A DNA stretch of 64,000 bases from positions 307,332,485-307,396,484 of the forward strand of contig NC_079147.1 of the NCBI RefSeq assembly GCF_945859685.1. The letters are read 5' to 3'. This DNA comes from Eupeodes corollae (lineage: Eukaryota; Arthropoda; Insecta; Diptera; Syrphidae). Position 1 is the first letter of the stretch. Every line of letters starts with the position of its first letter. The position numbers and the translations under genes were made by a program. Below the pieces are notes generated by a model. The model had not been told where the DNA came from and did not search any database. It was given only the letters and a program-made list of their open reading frames with translations. Below are positions 1-11,869 of the stretch, piece after piece.

Positions 1-640
1 CAGGTGATTTCTTGAAGTGCTAAACCTGGAGTCGTTTTTGCAAAGATTGTTTGAGAATGCATCGAGAAGTGCGTTGTATTCCAATCACTCCATCGCTTCT
101 TGTTTATTGATTTTAAAAGGCTTTTCTCAGCATCAACAGGAAGTTTATCTAGCTTGCTTTGTGGAGGAAGGGTATCCCGAATAAAGTTATTCCTTTTATA
201 AAGACGGCTTATAATGGGTCTAAATGCCACGTTTCACAGCAAGTCTTATCTTAATAGGAACCGGAAGAATAAAATGGACTATGATAACACACTTGAACCA
301 TCTAAAGTACACAGACAATGCATGCTTGTTATCTCAAAGAATAACAAATCTCCATCAAATGACAACAAGGGCGCGGAGACAGAAGCTGAAAATCAATACG
401 GGGAGAACCAAGATATTAAGAATGCGTGAAAGTCCTAGTCATCCACTCTGATAAGCATTGCTCAGAAACTATTACAAAAACTAAGGAGTTTTCAATATCT
501 TGGAAGTATTGTTTCTATTGAAAGCGAAACCGGCCAAGATATCACTTACCGTCCCAGAATTTCTAAGACTGTTTTCAGGATGTTGCCCAATGTTTGAAGT
601 AACAACTCTCTCAGCTTTAAGTCAAAATATCTTGTTCCCT
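1..640 (+). pseudogene. LINE (non-LTR) reverse transcriptase relic
   Basis: Translation in shifting plus-strand frames gives pieces of a LINE reverse transcriptase. Around 100-215 the reading resembles the segment in which motif A is followed by INRKFI..AL...GIP.K.I. Around 300-440 it gives DNACLLSQR, DLH-like spacing and INTGRTKI, the degraded catalytic YADD box (here the box reads as TDN) and the region after it. Around 495-600 it gives QYLGSIVS and DITYR, a motif typical of the post-RT thumb. Several frameshifts and stops separate these pieces, so no single reading frame survives. The 5' end lies outside the window. The clade is not assigned. The small open frames at 214-754 are parts of this relic, not genes. 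Confidence 0.7.
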
Positions 641-3190
641 TCGGAAACCAGCTTTCATAAATGGACCCTACAAGGACCTGCATGTTTGTTCACATTTCAA
701 TTAAAGGCAACATTTCCCCACACAATTATTATTTCCTTCTCTTGGGCAAACTAACGTGCACTATAAATTTTGTTGTTACTTCTTATGTAAATAACTCTCT
801 CGTTTATGCAATTTCATTTTTGAAAAAATCCCGAAATAAATCTGGAAACGACAATTGACAGGTACTTTAATAAATTAAAATATATCTCACCCATCTGTGC
901 ATGGTTCTGAGTTAAAAGTACCAAAAGCATACAGCTATTACCTTAACTTCCATATATTATTTACATATGTACATTCATGTATTTTTGAAAAACAAAACAA
1001 TCATATTTTGAAAAAAGCAAAAACCTTACACGTAAAATCCAAAAGAAAACACAAAAACACCACCATTAACTTGACTTGTGATCTAAAAATATACGACGCG
1101 TACCAAGACAAAAGGACACTTTTACAGTACACCACCCTTGTTCTCGAAGATTGGTAGAACGATGGCGGGTGGGGAGCGAGGCGGAATTCCTGGTTTAATA
1201 ACGAAAAAGGTTTTTTGATTCAAGAGGGGAACAGAATACATCAGTTCGCTAAAAAGTTACTCCCTTAACAACAGAGCTTACAACTCGAGATTCAATTAGA
1301 AAAACGATGTTACAAAATGCTTTTTATTTTCACCACAAAACGAGTCACGTGCGTCTTGAGAAAAAAAAAAGAAAAACAACAACAACAACAAAAAACTTGT
1401 GACAAAACTTTAGTCCGCGCCTAGAAATTCAATGAGCAGAATAATCGAAAATATCCTGGTTTAAAAAAAAAAGAAAAACAGAAAAAGGGAAAGCAAACAG
1501 CATCCATCATCAAAATGAACACACAGCACAGTACCGTTTCTACGAATCAATAACTTCCTGTTGCAGGATCAAAATCTAAATCAAAGCCTATTGAAGAAAG
1601 GAAGAAAGGAAGAATGGGGTGCGGCGCAAGGCAATGGTAAAGGCAAACGAAAACAAGCAACTCCTTCTGTTAAACATCAAAAGAACAACTGGGATATTAA
1701 AATGTCACCAAAGATTCATTAGAACCCGTAGGCATCAAAGGGGATGGCGGCGGCAGTAGCGGTGGTAGAAATAAAACGAATAATAATAATGGGTCTTTTG
1801 GCAGTCCTTCAGGACAAGAACCAACGACGTCCTTTCTGTGCGTTTTAATTCTTCCTTCATGGACAGTTTTTATTGAATTCAGTTCAAGCGGCAAAGAGTG
1901 AGCTGAGCAGAGCAGAGCAAAGCAGTATATGGAGTTCAATCGGCCTTCTATCTAAAGACTACATATAGAAATCTAATAAAAGTCGAAATCAATTTGTCGG
2001 ACTCTTACAGCAACTTATTTCCTGGATAAGCCTTCTGGCTTTATAGCTCTATCCCGATCCTGACACTCAAAGTGCCAACATACCCGGCAGTAATTTCTTT
2101 TGCCAAAATTGATGCCCCTTCGCCATCGGGTTGTTACTTCACTTCCTTTCGTCGTCATCGTCGTTGTAGTATAGTCATCACTAGATAGCACTATCATCAG
2201 CGGTATATATAGTACCACAAGCTGTAGTACCAATCGCGCCCGCTACCGCCACCGCTGCTGCTCTTGCCTCACCAATATCAGCGCTATTCAAAGTGGGAAA
2301 AAGAATTCCAATATTCGAATTAATTTGATCCTTTTACTTTGTTTCGCATACCAAACAGCATTTTGTTGGGGTTGTGGAAATGGAGCAGCAAGGAAGCAAA
2401 GAAGGAACAGGAAGACGATGCTAGTGGAGAGGCTGATGGGCAGGAAGTTACATAGTTAGGACTATTGAAACGAGACTTCAACTGATTGGGAATTCGTAAA
2501 ACAGAGCGAACATCGTATACACGACAAACAAACATCCGTGATAAAATAAAACCGAAACAAAAAAGAAGGAGACGAGAAGAGAAGAAAAACCATCAGCCAA
2601 AGGACGAATTCCTTGCACCACTAAAGTGAGTAGCAAGGAAAACCCAATCGAAATATCCATCGAGGCAATATTGAAGTCTCTACGGGTATAGGTATAGAAT
2701 AGATACTGTTATGGAGAAGAGATAGAGATACAGGATGACGGGGAAGTTTGGTGTGGTTAGTGTTTTATGCCTGGAGCCAGTCATTGCCGAAGCCTAGAGC
2801 CGATGCTGATGCTGATGCCAATGCTGCTCCTTGCAAAGGATTATCAGTGATAGCATCGAATCAATTTTATCTTAGTTCACTCCAGTGTGATATGCTTGAG
2901 ATGAAGGGATGAAGGAAATAGGCTTTGATAGCTCACATATTAAGTGGGAAGGTTTAAGTAATTGGAGCGCCTTAAGTACGGACAAGGGATTGCTATTGGT
3001 ATTGGTGGTAGAACGATGAACGCCGAACGGGTAACGAGTAAAGGGATTGATATAAGAAATATAGAGATAGAGATTGCATAAGGCATCGTAAGAGTGTTTT
3101 TCTCGTCACGATATGGGATTCGATATCGATTTGATCATTTCACATATCAAGGATGTTTTATGTGGAAGAAGTCTTAAGTGCTATTGAAAG
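641..3190. other. Non-coding, probable host sequence with simple repeats
   Basis: I see no exon-like reading frame. The stretch contains A-rich tracts, a short (CAA)n tract near 1376-1392, GTCGTC/GGCGGC-type trinucleotide patches near 1735-1760 and 2145-2170, and GATA/TATAG-rich sequence near 2680-2730. This texture is usual for introns or intergenic DNA next to regulated fly genes. Minus-strand open frames here are low-complexity shadows. Confidence 0.5.
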
Positions 3191-4744
3191 TTCCACATAT
3201 TAAGTTTCTTGAATTGCTATGGAATTTGGGAAGGATTCCATTCGTTTTCTCTTTCCGAATTTTTTTTTTTTTTTCATTTTCAAAACATGTTCGTAGGGAT
3301 GGGGACGTTGAGATTTTTTTTTTGTGAAAGATTAAATCAGTTAACACATGCAACGATGAAGAGCCTTTTTTTAAACGTCTTACTATTTCAATATATTGGA
3401 ATTTTTAATGAAAGGATGATTCGTATTTTATCATTTGTTACTAAGTTTTCAGTGTCAAACATATGAGTTTTTTCATTAGGTTTTTACTTTTTTTCGAATT
3501 TAAAAAATATTCCGAAAATTAAGAAATGGGATCAAGTTTTCGGTTTTAAATCATTGTCAGAAGTACATATTTCTTCAAGGTAAACAATAAATATTTATTA
3601 TGCTTTCTTTTTTGTGTAAAAACTTAACAAATTGCTTCAATTCGTAGTTCAGGGATTTACAGCTTAAATAAAATCAAAGTCCTTAAATTTTAATTTATGA
3701 TGTTTTTGAAATCGACGAGTTGAACCTTTTTTTGGGTTTCTTTAGACTCATTTAAAGAGGATGCGAGTTGATACAATCAAATTGGTAAACAGATTCCATA
3801 AGAAAATAAGTTTTTAATATTTACGATAATTGATCGAAAGACAATCGAATAAGTTTTTTTTTCCACAACTAATTTACAATAAAAAAGCTTCAATTTACTG
3901 CATACTCAGATTTTTAAATATCGAAAGATGTAGTGCTTACTTGACAGTCATACAACATTTTACATAATGACTAAATAGTTTGATTTCTTTTTTAGTTAAC
4001 GAGATTTTTATTCGAAAACCAATTTTAGTAGCAATATCGGATTTAAGGATCTTTGTGTATCTTTGAACTAATAGAGCGTGTATAACAAGTTTTTTAAAAA
4101 AAAAAGATAAAAGATAACTTATCAAGAACTTATACTCTTAGTCTTTAGTCTTTTAGTGTATGTAAAAGCGATAGGTTCCTTCTGATTAATAATTACCTTT
4201 TCAATTAGTTGAAGAAGTATTTCTGTTCAAGTCAGAAAATAAGTTTGGTCTGTAAAAAAAGTTCAGGATTTCAATTTTTGACAGAAATTATTCTTAAAAA
4301 CAAAACAAATGAAAGTAAAACAAAATTTGATGGCAGTTAAAGTAAAAGATTTTGTTAGTTTTGCCGCCATTTAAATAAAACGCGAGACTATCATTTATAA
4401 TTATGATCACTTCACTTTATTGCTTTATGTATAACTAACTTAAACTAGGTTCTTATTATAATTTCAGTATGTTGCGTCCGCGTGCAACCACCACGTTTCT
4501 TTTTCTTCAACTGCTTCAACTTCAACTAGGTAACTTGACGATTCATGGTATTGCTCGAAAAGTGGTATTGTGGTATTGCCTGACTAACTTGAATTTAAAG
4601 CTACGTTTGCACCACATAGCTCTTCAACGAGAGGAGACTTCGATAGCTTATTCAATACTCTGTCCGACATACTTCAATATTACTTCAATATATTTTTATA
4701 AACGTTATAAACGGGCTTAAGTCTGTCAATTAATATGGATTAAT
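3191..4744. other. AT-rich non-coding sequence, nothing recognised
   Basis: Long T and A runs and no recognisable domain on either strand. It may include the 3' untranslated part or LTR of the adjacent minus-strand gypsy relic, but I could not identify an LTR pair. Confidence 0.4.
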
Positions 4745-5880
4745 TTCTTCCATTAATGTCTAACACAAAATGTTTTCTCGTTCTTCTAAAAATTTTGTAT
4801 GGGTCTTCGTATGGTTGCTCAAGACCTATTCTAACTCTATCTTTTCTTACAAAAATGAAATCGCAGGTCTGAATGGATTCCGGTACATAACTTGTTGGTT
4901 TTGATGACTTCGCGGGGCTTGAAAAGAGATATGACGCATTTGCCTACGTACGTTTTGAATTGAAGGTATTGCATCTTTCTTAGTATTAGCTTCTTTGGGA
5001 ACGAAAAAGTCGCCCGGAACCCTAAGTACTTGACCGTAAACTAAATCTGCAGGGGATGCATTCAAATCTTCTTTTGTTGTTGTTCGCAGCCCTAACAATA
5101 TTAAAGGTATCATCATATCAATTTTTTTGTATTGGCTCGTACCTTTAATGAGTCTTTAAGTTGTCGGTTGATTCTTTCGATCATTCCGTTACTCTGAGGA
5201 TGGTAGCTTGTGGTTCGGATTCTGCGACAGCCAAGAAGTTTTCCTAATTCTGCGAAAAGTCTGGATTCAAATTGTACTCCTTCTTCAGTAGTTATCTCTA
5301 TCGCACAACCGAATCTGGAAACGTAACTTTTTATAAAAGCGTTTGCAACATCTTCAGCTGTGCTATTTCTAAGCGGATACGCCTCGGGCCATCTGGTATA
5401 CCGGTGTATTATCGTTAAGATGTAGTTGTGTCCTTTCGACCTTTCGGTAGCGGACCTACCAAATCCATATGAATATGTTCGAAGCGTTCTGTAGTTACAG
5501 GAAACTCTTCAATAGGAGATTAAATGTGGTGTTGAACCTTAGACTTTTGGCAGGATAGGCAACTTTTTGCCCAATAACCGCTATCAATGTTAATACCTTG
5601 CCAAAAGTACTTTGACGTACACAACTTCCTTGTAGCACGAACACCAGGGTGGCTTAAAGAGTGTAACTTCTCGAAGGCTTGTTTTCTAAACTTTTCAGGA
5701 AAGTAAGGTTTATTGACACCTTTTGAGGTTTCACACCAAATTTTTACATATGGTTAAGAATTGGTACACCTTCCATTCTAATATTTGAAGTTTATTTTTC
5801 TGACAATATAGATTTTTAGCTCTTCGTCCCCTTCTTGGCTTTTTTCCAATTCTTTAGCATCGAAACATATTAGCGTAATG
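4745..5880 (-). pseudogene. Integrase remnant of the minus-strand gypsy relic
   Basis: The minus strand of about 5110-5300 reads as an integrase core with SYHPQSNGMIERINRQLK, including the E of the DDE triad. Upstream, the position normally occupied by the second Asp (the TTD.G type motif) reads TTEEG, with Glu at codon 5284-5286. Below 5116 the frame gives LGLRTT.KEDLN.SPADLVYG followed by a C-terminal segment ending near LDINGRN at about 4745. At least three frame breaks separate these parts. The product would have inserted retrotransposon cDNA; here it is dead. Confidence 0.8.
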
Positions 5881-5909
5881 CTAAACGTTGCTTTACTCGG
5901 GCGTGATAG

Positions 5910-6265
5910 CTAATCGGTGACGACATTGTCTTTACCTGAAATATGCCTGATATCATTTGTAAAATGGGCAATACATTCAAGATGTGTCGTTTGACGGGGA
6001 CTACGTTCTGTTTTTGAAGTTAACCTGGTAGATAAAGGCTTATGGTCCGAGAAAATTGTGATTTGACGATCTTCGACAAAATGTCTTAAATGTTTAATAG
6101 CCAGATAAATAGCCAGAAGTTCTCTATCAAACGTTGAGTAGCGTGTTTCTCGCGGTTGCAATTTTTTTGAAAAAATCAAAGTGAGACCGAACAACGTTGT
6201 TATGTATCAAATTGCTGTAAAACCGCTCCTACTGCTATATTCGATGAATCGGTGGTAATGTTAAA
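5910..6265 (-). pseudogene. RNase H domain remnant of the gypsy relic
   Basis: The minus-strand frame gives FSKKLQPRETRYSTFDRELL, then FSDHKPL and HISGKDNVV. These are the E and later D regions of the Ty3/gypsy RNase H. The first Asp (TTDSS...GAVLQQ) is found in another frame near 6205-6265, so a shift lies between the two pieces. The usual end (ADALSR) is degraded to VTD. Confidence 0.85.
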
Positions 6266-7275
6266 CTAAGCATTTTCAATAGGGTGCGAGAGAAGGGTTG
6301 CGGAAGCAAGTGCTTCTTTTGCCTTATTGAAAAATGTTTCGCATTCGTCAGACCAACTAATTTTTTTTAATTTCTAGGCATTTTTCCAGTTTTGACATGT
6401 GGGAATGAATTGTGGCTAAATTTTCTGCTAGTCGTGGAACGAACCTACTATAGAAATTGACCATTCCTTAAAATTGTTGTGTCTGTTTAATGCTGCTTGG
6501 CGGTTTGAGAGACATTATTGCATCAACTCTTTCTTTGGTGAGACAAATACCTTCTTTGCTAAATGTATGAGCGAGGAATTTTAAAGTTTCTACTCCGAAA
6601 ACGCATTTAGCAACATTCATTTTTACGTCAAACGCACATAGGCGTTGAAAAATAATCTCTAAATGACGTTCATGTTTCTCAACAGATCTACTTTAAACCA
6701 GTATGCCATCGAGATATGCGAAAACAAACGTTAAACCTTCGAGTATCTTGTTCATGAAGCGTTGGAATGTCTGCGCTGCGTTTCACAGACCGAATGGCAT
6801 GTATAAAATTCCTATAGACCAAAAGGAGTAATAATGGCGGTTTTGTGTATATCTTCTGGGGCCATTGGAATGTGATGGGATGCTCTGACGAGATCGATTT
6901 TAGAAAAGATACAACATCGAACTGCATGCATATTTGCATCTTGAATATGTCTAATTGTGAAACGGTTTGCGCAATGAGTCGGCGGTAATCGCCCACAAGG
7001 TCTCCAATCGCTGCTTTCTTCTTTACTAGGTGTAAAGGAGAAGAAACAGGAGATGATGAAAGTCTACATAGTCCTAGTCTCAGCATATAATCGAACTCGG
7101 TCTTGGCTTGGTCGTATTTGGTTTTATCTAGTCTCCGAGTTTTAGAGTACGGTAGTTCGCCTTTTGTATCGATACGATGTACGACACCATATTTCACAAT
7201 AAGGTTGTAATTCGGAGGATATGTTAAACTTTTAAATTTAAATAAATACGGATTCGTAAGTAACAACAATGTACT
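6266..7275 (-). pseudogene. Reverse transcriptase remnant of the gypsy relic
   Basis: The frame starting near 7278 contains VHRIDTKGE, KTRRLDKTKYDQAKTEF, LGLCR.SSSPVSSPLHLVKKK and GDYRRL, the canonical N-terminal RT block. The palm then breaks into other frames. Near 6700-6780 the minus strand reads TFQRFMNKILEGL followed by AYLDGILV, in which the second Asp of the Y-x-D-D box is Gly (codon 6705-6707). A further segment resembles the VKMNVAKC..G...LKFL connection region near 6580-6640. Confidence 0.85.
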
Positions 7276-8137
7276 CAATGAATTCCAAGCTGCATATCGA
7301 AAAGATTATAGTACCATTGATCAGATTTTCAATTTTTCATGCCTTATTGAGCTGCAGCTAAGCCAGAAAAAGAAATTTATGCTTGGTTCGTAGACTTAAA
7401 AGCTGCGTTCGACAGAGAAGCTCTTATTCACAAACTTTTAACAATGGACATCTCGACAAAAATGATTAAAATTATCAAACTATTATACTGAGATATAGTT
7501 TTGGCTGAGAGTCCAGCTTTACTTCAAAGTATTATAAACAAGTTCAGCAGCTATTGCGATAAATGAAACCTTGAAGTTAATTTTGAGAAATCTGAAATTG
7601 TTATATTTAGGAATGGAGGCCGAAAAGCATTAATTGAAAAATGGAATTTCAAAGGTGTAGATGTAAAAATAATAAACCAGTATAAATATCTAGGCGTGGT
7701 CTTTACATATAATAAGTCTTGGTCTGAAAATCTGACAAAGAGACTTGCAACATCAAAAAATGCAATCAACGCAACCTAGTCTAAGTTCCTGAAAAATAAG
7801 TTAGTGCCACATTCAGCAAATTTTAAAGTCCACGACTCAGCCGCCAGATCCATTATGTATTACTGTGCTCAAGTATTAGGTTACAAAGAGCACATACAAC
7901 GTGAAAAAAATCCAAATGTTTTTCGTCAAAAGATGTTTCAACATACCAGATAATACACCAAACCACGTTATAAACATCGAAACCGGTCTTCCAAAATCGT
8001 TTCTTACTACCCTTGAAATACATTTAAAATATTTGCGAAAAATGTTCAGTCTACCCAGCTCTAGATTACCACGCATACTTTCATCTGCAGTACTTCGCAA
8101 AAATATTTATTGGTGTTATATATACGTAAATGATTAA
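7276..8137 (+). pseudogene. LINE reverse transcriptase relic with internal deletion
   Basis: Plus-strand frames give the fingers motif (YRKDYSTIDQIF), the motif A region (AWFVDLKAAFD), then after a deletion LAESPALLQS, WNLEVNFEKSEIVIFRNGG, YKYLGVVFTYN and a long C-terminal stretch. The last open piece (from about 7901) contains FVKRCFNIPDNTPNHVI and KSFLTTLEIHLKYLRK, normal for a LINE ORF2 tail. The catalytic YADD segment is lost in the deletion near 7495. It runs opposite to the neighbouring gypsy relic, so it is an independent insertion. Confidence 0.8.
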
Positions 8138-8210
8138 ATGAAATCTACTGTATTAATGATACACTCTGTAAAACATATCGAAATCACCTTACAGAGTATC
8201 ATGTTAGATT

Positions 8211-8218
8211 CACTGAAT
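8211..8218. repeat. Target-site duplication, left copy (hAT element)
   Basis: CACTGAAT here and CACTGAAC at 9911-9918 match at seven of eight positions and directly flank the 13-bp inverted repeats. An 8-bp duplication is the hAT hallmark. Confidence 0.8.
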
Positions 8219-8610
8219 CAGTGTTACCGCTGGGATTTTTGAAAAGGTCGCAAAAAAAAGGTCAAATGAAAAAAAAGTCGCATACCTAAATCAAACGAAA
8301 TCTGTATAATTTGCAAAAAAAACAAAAAAAATGAGTTGTTTTTTCGTTTTATATCACACACGTTCCTTTTCTTAAAAAATACGTTAAAATGAATATGTAT
8401 ATAACATTAGGAAAATAACAATAACAGTCAATTCAATTCAGTTGATTTAAGTTATATAACCTCAAGTTTTAAAGTTAAACTAAAAAATAAATACATTCAT
8501 ATTCTATTCTGTTCTTTTGAAAAACAAAAATTAAGGTACATTTTAGGAATTCATATTATTTATAAATATTTTACTTTTATATTTATATTTTTTTTTTAAA
8601 ATACCAGTCA

Positions 8611-8755
8611 TTCAGTCCTATAATGAATTCCATCGTAATCGAAATTTTTACGAATCCCGAAAAACTGTATCATGAAGTCCGTTCGTAGTGGAAAATCTCA
8701 ATTTTTCGGGATTCGTAAAAATTTCGATTACGATGGAATTCATTATAGGGCTGAA
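8611..8755. repeat. Near-perfect 54-bp inverted repeat (hairpin)
   Basis: Arm 8611-8664 and arm 8702-8755 are reverse complements with one mismatch, separated by a 37-bp loop. The arms start TTCAGTCC and end CTGAA. The hairpin interrupts the sequence immediately 3' of the hAT transposase fragment. It could be a small foldback MITE inserted in the hAT copy or an inverted duplication. No convincing target duplication was found around it. Confidence 0.85.
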
Positions 8756-9295
8756 TATTTTTTTTTTGATTAATTTACGGTAGCTTTTTATAAGCTCCTC
8801 TGAAGGTTTCAATTCATCAAGAGTTTGCTTTTCTAAAATATTTGCTGCAGAGAGCATTGCATTACATGTTTCCACACACAGGCGGTTCGTTAATCAATTT
8901 TGTAGAATTGTTAACTTAGAAAAAACCCTTTCGGCACACGCACTGCTGTATGGAAGTGTGCAAATATTTTTTACAAAGGAGTATAAGTTGGAATAAACAA
9001 ATTCTCCGAGACGGTTTTTAACTGCCCCGATCTTATGCCAAAACGCCTCCAAATTAGACAGTTCCAAAAAACTTTCATAATTCTTTTCATGAATTTTGAA
9101 TTCTAATAGCTTGTATTCTTCAATTACTTTTTCAGGTTGAATTATAAGGTGTTGATAATTTGATACTAGATCACTATGATTAAACTCTTCGCCTAGTTTG
9201 ATTACTTGAGGATCCAAGTGCCTGAAAACCGAAAACTTCACATTCGGATTCAGATCCAGAACCTTCCGATCCGCAAGAGCTAGAGGATTAATCAT
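8756..9295 (-). pseudogene. hAT transposase C-terminal fragment (dimerisation domain)
   Basis: The minus-strand frame 9295-8894 gives 133 residues. They end in SLEAFWHKIGAVKNR-like sequence and then NICTLPYSSACAERVFSKL, which is the hAT dimerisation-region signature (P.SSA..ERVFS) and carries the last catalytic Glu. After one stop the same frame continues below 8890 with RLCVETCNAMLSAANILEK, a normal tail of this family. The N-terminal zinc finger and most of the RNase H fold are missing. It lies wholly inside the TIR-bounded element, which supports its assignment. Confidence 0.85.
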
Positions 9296-9897
9296 TTATT
9301 GTTGACACTGACGGTTCTGCTCTTGTTGTTTCAGAGTACCTTTTATATGTAGGTGAAAAGAGAAATTTAAGAAAATGACGGTGTCTACATTAGACTGCTT
9401 TCCTCAGTTTTTTTCGATGACAGTTCTTCTTTTGAAAGGATGTGAAATTTGCTTCTAATATTGTTTTAAGAATCGTCCGAGATGCGTTCACACGTATTGA
9501 ATTCATCTTTCTTTGTTAAAGAGGAACGGAGTGGTGAAATAACCAAAATTACTAATACAAACTTAAAATTGTTAACTATTAACTACATTTATATACAAAA
9601 TCGAAAGGTTGAAATGAATTTTTATGCTAGAATAGCAAGATTTCGATTCTGAGCGAACGTGATTGAGTCGACCCAAAGAATTTCAACTTGATTCCATTTT
9701 AAAGATTGAAATAATGTGTGACAGTGTTAGTTATGTTCTTATTTCAATGGAAGTGTGGAAATTTTGTATGAATTAAGAAAATAACTTATCATTTCAATGT
9801 ATTTTTTTAAAAAGGGTCAAAATAGACAATTTTTTAAAAAGTCGTATCATGGTCGCATGAGGCACAAAAATGTGTCAAAATGCAATTAAAGTCGCAT

Positions 9898-9918
9898 AGC
9901 GGTAACACTGCACTGAAC
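9898..9918. repeat. Right TIR and right target duplication of the hAT element
   Basis: AGCGGTAACACTG (9898-9910) is the exact inverse of the left end, and CACTGAAC follows as the duplicated target. Confidence 0.85.
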
Positions 9919-10897
9919 ACTTCATTCTATTCGCATACTTTGAACTATCAACAAGTCTCTTCTTTATTCAATACATTACAAAATTGGCGACGAGGAATTT
10001 TTCGTAAAAAAATAATTGTAATAGAGAAGCAAGCATCGAATTTTGATTAGTTTTTATTTAAACAAAAAATTTAATCGGTTCAAAATCTAAAACGTTGAAA
10101 CACGTTTTGCGAATATTTTCAATGGCCAACGACAAAAGCACCGTAGTCCATTCGACGATTATCAGTGAATTTAATCCAAGCAAAGACAAATGGGGCATTT
10201 GGAAAGAGCGTTTGGACATTCACTTCACCGAAATAAATTGCGCCGACGAAAAAGCAAAAAAAACAATTTTCCGAACATTTCGGTGGCCAATTGGGCAAAT
10301 ATTTTGTGAAATTTCATTGCAAATTTCAACTCGGTATTTTGTAAGCAACGGCCAATTTCAAGTGCTTGGAAGTCTGAAATTAAACAAAATCTGCGAGATT
10401 TATGTAGTTGCCAAAGGCGTTCTTGAACAAATTGAAACTGCGAAGTGGGGAACACCATTAGTTTCCGTTCCTAAACCAAATGGAAAATTACGTGTGTGTG
10501 GTGACTACAAAACTACAATTAACAAGTTTCTTGTTGATGTTAAATACCCATTGCCTCTGATCCAGGAAATCTTCACATCGTTACAATGTAGGAGAATTAT
10601 TTAGTAAATTAGACATGAGCGCTGCCTATAATCAATTGTGTTTTTTCATTTAAAATGCAAAGATTACCTTTTGGAGTAAGGCCGGCAGCTATTTTTCAAA
10701 TGCACTTGGAAAATTTACTACGGGGTATCAATGGCGTAGTTGTATATCAAGATGATATCACAGTCAAATGCATTTTCTTTCAAAAACAAATTTCTTATCT
10801 TGGTTTTACCATCTATAAAAATGGTCTGCATAAGAACAGAGACAGATTCGCGCCTATTTTGGATGCACCTGTATTCCTAAAGATAATCATGAATTGA
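9919..10897 (+). pseudogene. Internally deleted Ty3/gypsy retrotransposon (gag start plus RT)
   Basis: TTGGCGACGAGGAAT near 9985 looks like a primer-binding site just after an LTR end. An ATG at 10122 opens a Gag-like N-terminus (EFNPSKDKWGIWKERLDIHF). After a deletion the frame joins RT: TPLVSVPKPNGKLRVCGDYK and INKFLVDVKYPLPLI, then in another frame FSKLDMSAAYNQL (motif A Asp present). From about 10655 it gives RLPFGVRPAA and VVYQDDITV (intact YxDD), followed at once by CIFFQKQISYLGFTI, which implies another deletion. It is unrelated in orientation and sequence to the minus-strand relic at 4745-7275. A possible very short LTR upstream is split by the hAT insertion but could not be delimited. 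Confidence 0.8.
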
Positions 10898-11590
10898 ATT
10901 GAAAGCGATCAGCTCGACTACCAGCAGTGAATGACATAGATTGTACTGTTCACAAGATACAACTAGCTATCCGTAGTTGTTTAAGTTCGCAGGAAAACAT
11001 AAAAATACTAAAACAAAAATGTAAGAAGATTTCGACTCATTTCAATCACTCTACCATTGCTCAGAAACAACTGCAATCAATTCAGGACAAAGTGAATCAA
11101 CCGCATCTGAAAGTGTTCCAAGATTGTGTTACGTGATGGAACAGTACGTTCTACATGTTCGAGCGTTTTTCAAACGTAAAGGATCCTCTGAGTCTTTACG
11201 TGAATGACAATGATATTGACCCTATTTCGCCAGAAGAATGGAAAATCATTGAAAGTTTTATTCAATTGCTCGGACCTTTTGAGGAAGCAACGCATGAACT
11301 AAGCAGCTCACGCGCTCTTATAGTTGATGACTATTTAACAAGATCACAAGAGTTTGATCCCATTTGACAGGCTGCTACGACTTTGAAAATTGAACTTTCA
11401 ACAAAGTTTTCCAGCTTGGGAGAAAACAATTTATATACCTTCGCCTACTTAGATCCTCGCTATACACATTTTTTACACAGGTGACTAAAGAAAAGATTAA
11501 AGATGACATTTTAAAGATGATAAACAATAAAAAATTATTTAGTAGCTCGGGTTTAATTTACGAACATCTGCGTAGTCGCCTTGAAACAGA
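10898..11590 (+). pseudogene. Second hAT transposase relic
   Basis: The plus-strand frames 10927-11136 and 11155-11367 form one hAT transposase segment. It gives the C/H motif region (IDCTVHKIQLAI), then THFNHSTIAQKQLQSIQ, then CVT-stop-WNSTFYMFERF, where the conserved TRWNS motif has its Arg codon changed to TGA at about 11134-11136. Next come EEWKIIESFIQLLGPFEEAT and a segment resembling LDPRY near 11450. Neither the N-terminal zinc finger nor the C-terminal dimerisation domain is present. It differs from the hAT at 8219-9910 in strand and in the part retained, so it is a separate relic. No TIRs were found. Confidence 0.8.
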
Positions 11591-11869
11591 AAAGGCGGTA
11601 ATACTACTGTTTATTAAGTATAATGCTCCTATTCTTAATTTTACTTACTAATATAAGAACCAGTAGAGATACGAACATAGATATGAACATATATCTGCAT
11701 ATTCGAAAGTAATACATGGCGCCTCTCTCAAAAATTTATTTGCTTTAGAACTTAATTAATGCTTCATAGTATTCTGCAAACAAAAAACCACCATATCTCT
11801 ATAGCAAAATTCAAATTCCTCGTTCAACTAAAACTTAAGATCTGATTCCATTACTTTATTCTTGCTATG

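Larger units (their letters stand above)
4745..7275 (-). mobile_element. Ty3/gypsy-type retrotransposon pol relic
   Basis: Reading the minus strand from 7275 down to 4745 gives, in order, the entry to reverse transcriptase, the RT palm, RNase H, the integrase core and the integrase C-terminus of a Ty3/gypsy pol. All are broken by frameshifts and stops. The order RT-RNaseH-IN defines Ty3/gypsy rather than copia. No gag or LTRs were found, so this is an internal remnant. It abuts a LINE relic on the opposite strand at 7276. Two catalytic positions are mutated (the RT box and the second integrase aspartate), so it is certainly inactive. Confidence 0.85.
8219..9910 (-). mobile_element. hAT DNA transposon, internally decayed
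   Basis: CAGTGTTACCGCT at 8219-8231 and its exact reverse complement at 9898-9910 are 13-bp terminal inverted repeats, flanked by an 8-bp duplication (CACTGAAT/C). Subterminal GTCGCA motifs occur near both ends. The interior encodes the C-terminal part of a hAT transposase on the minus strand and is too short (1.7 kb) to hold a full one, so this is a deleted, non-autonomous copy. It appears to have landed just upstream of, or inside, the LTR of the gypsy-type relic that starts at 9919. Confidence 0.9.

Noticed and set aside
8605..8761. Target-site duplication for the 54-bp hairpin
   Set aside because: Bases outside the arms (CAGTCA... and ...TATTTT) do not match at any usual duplication length.
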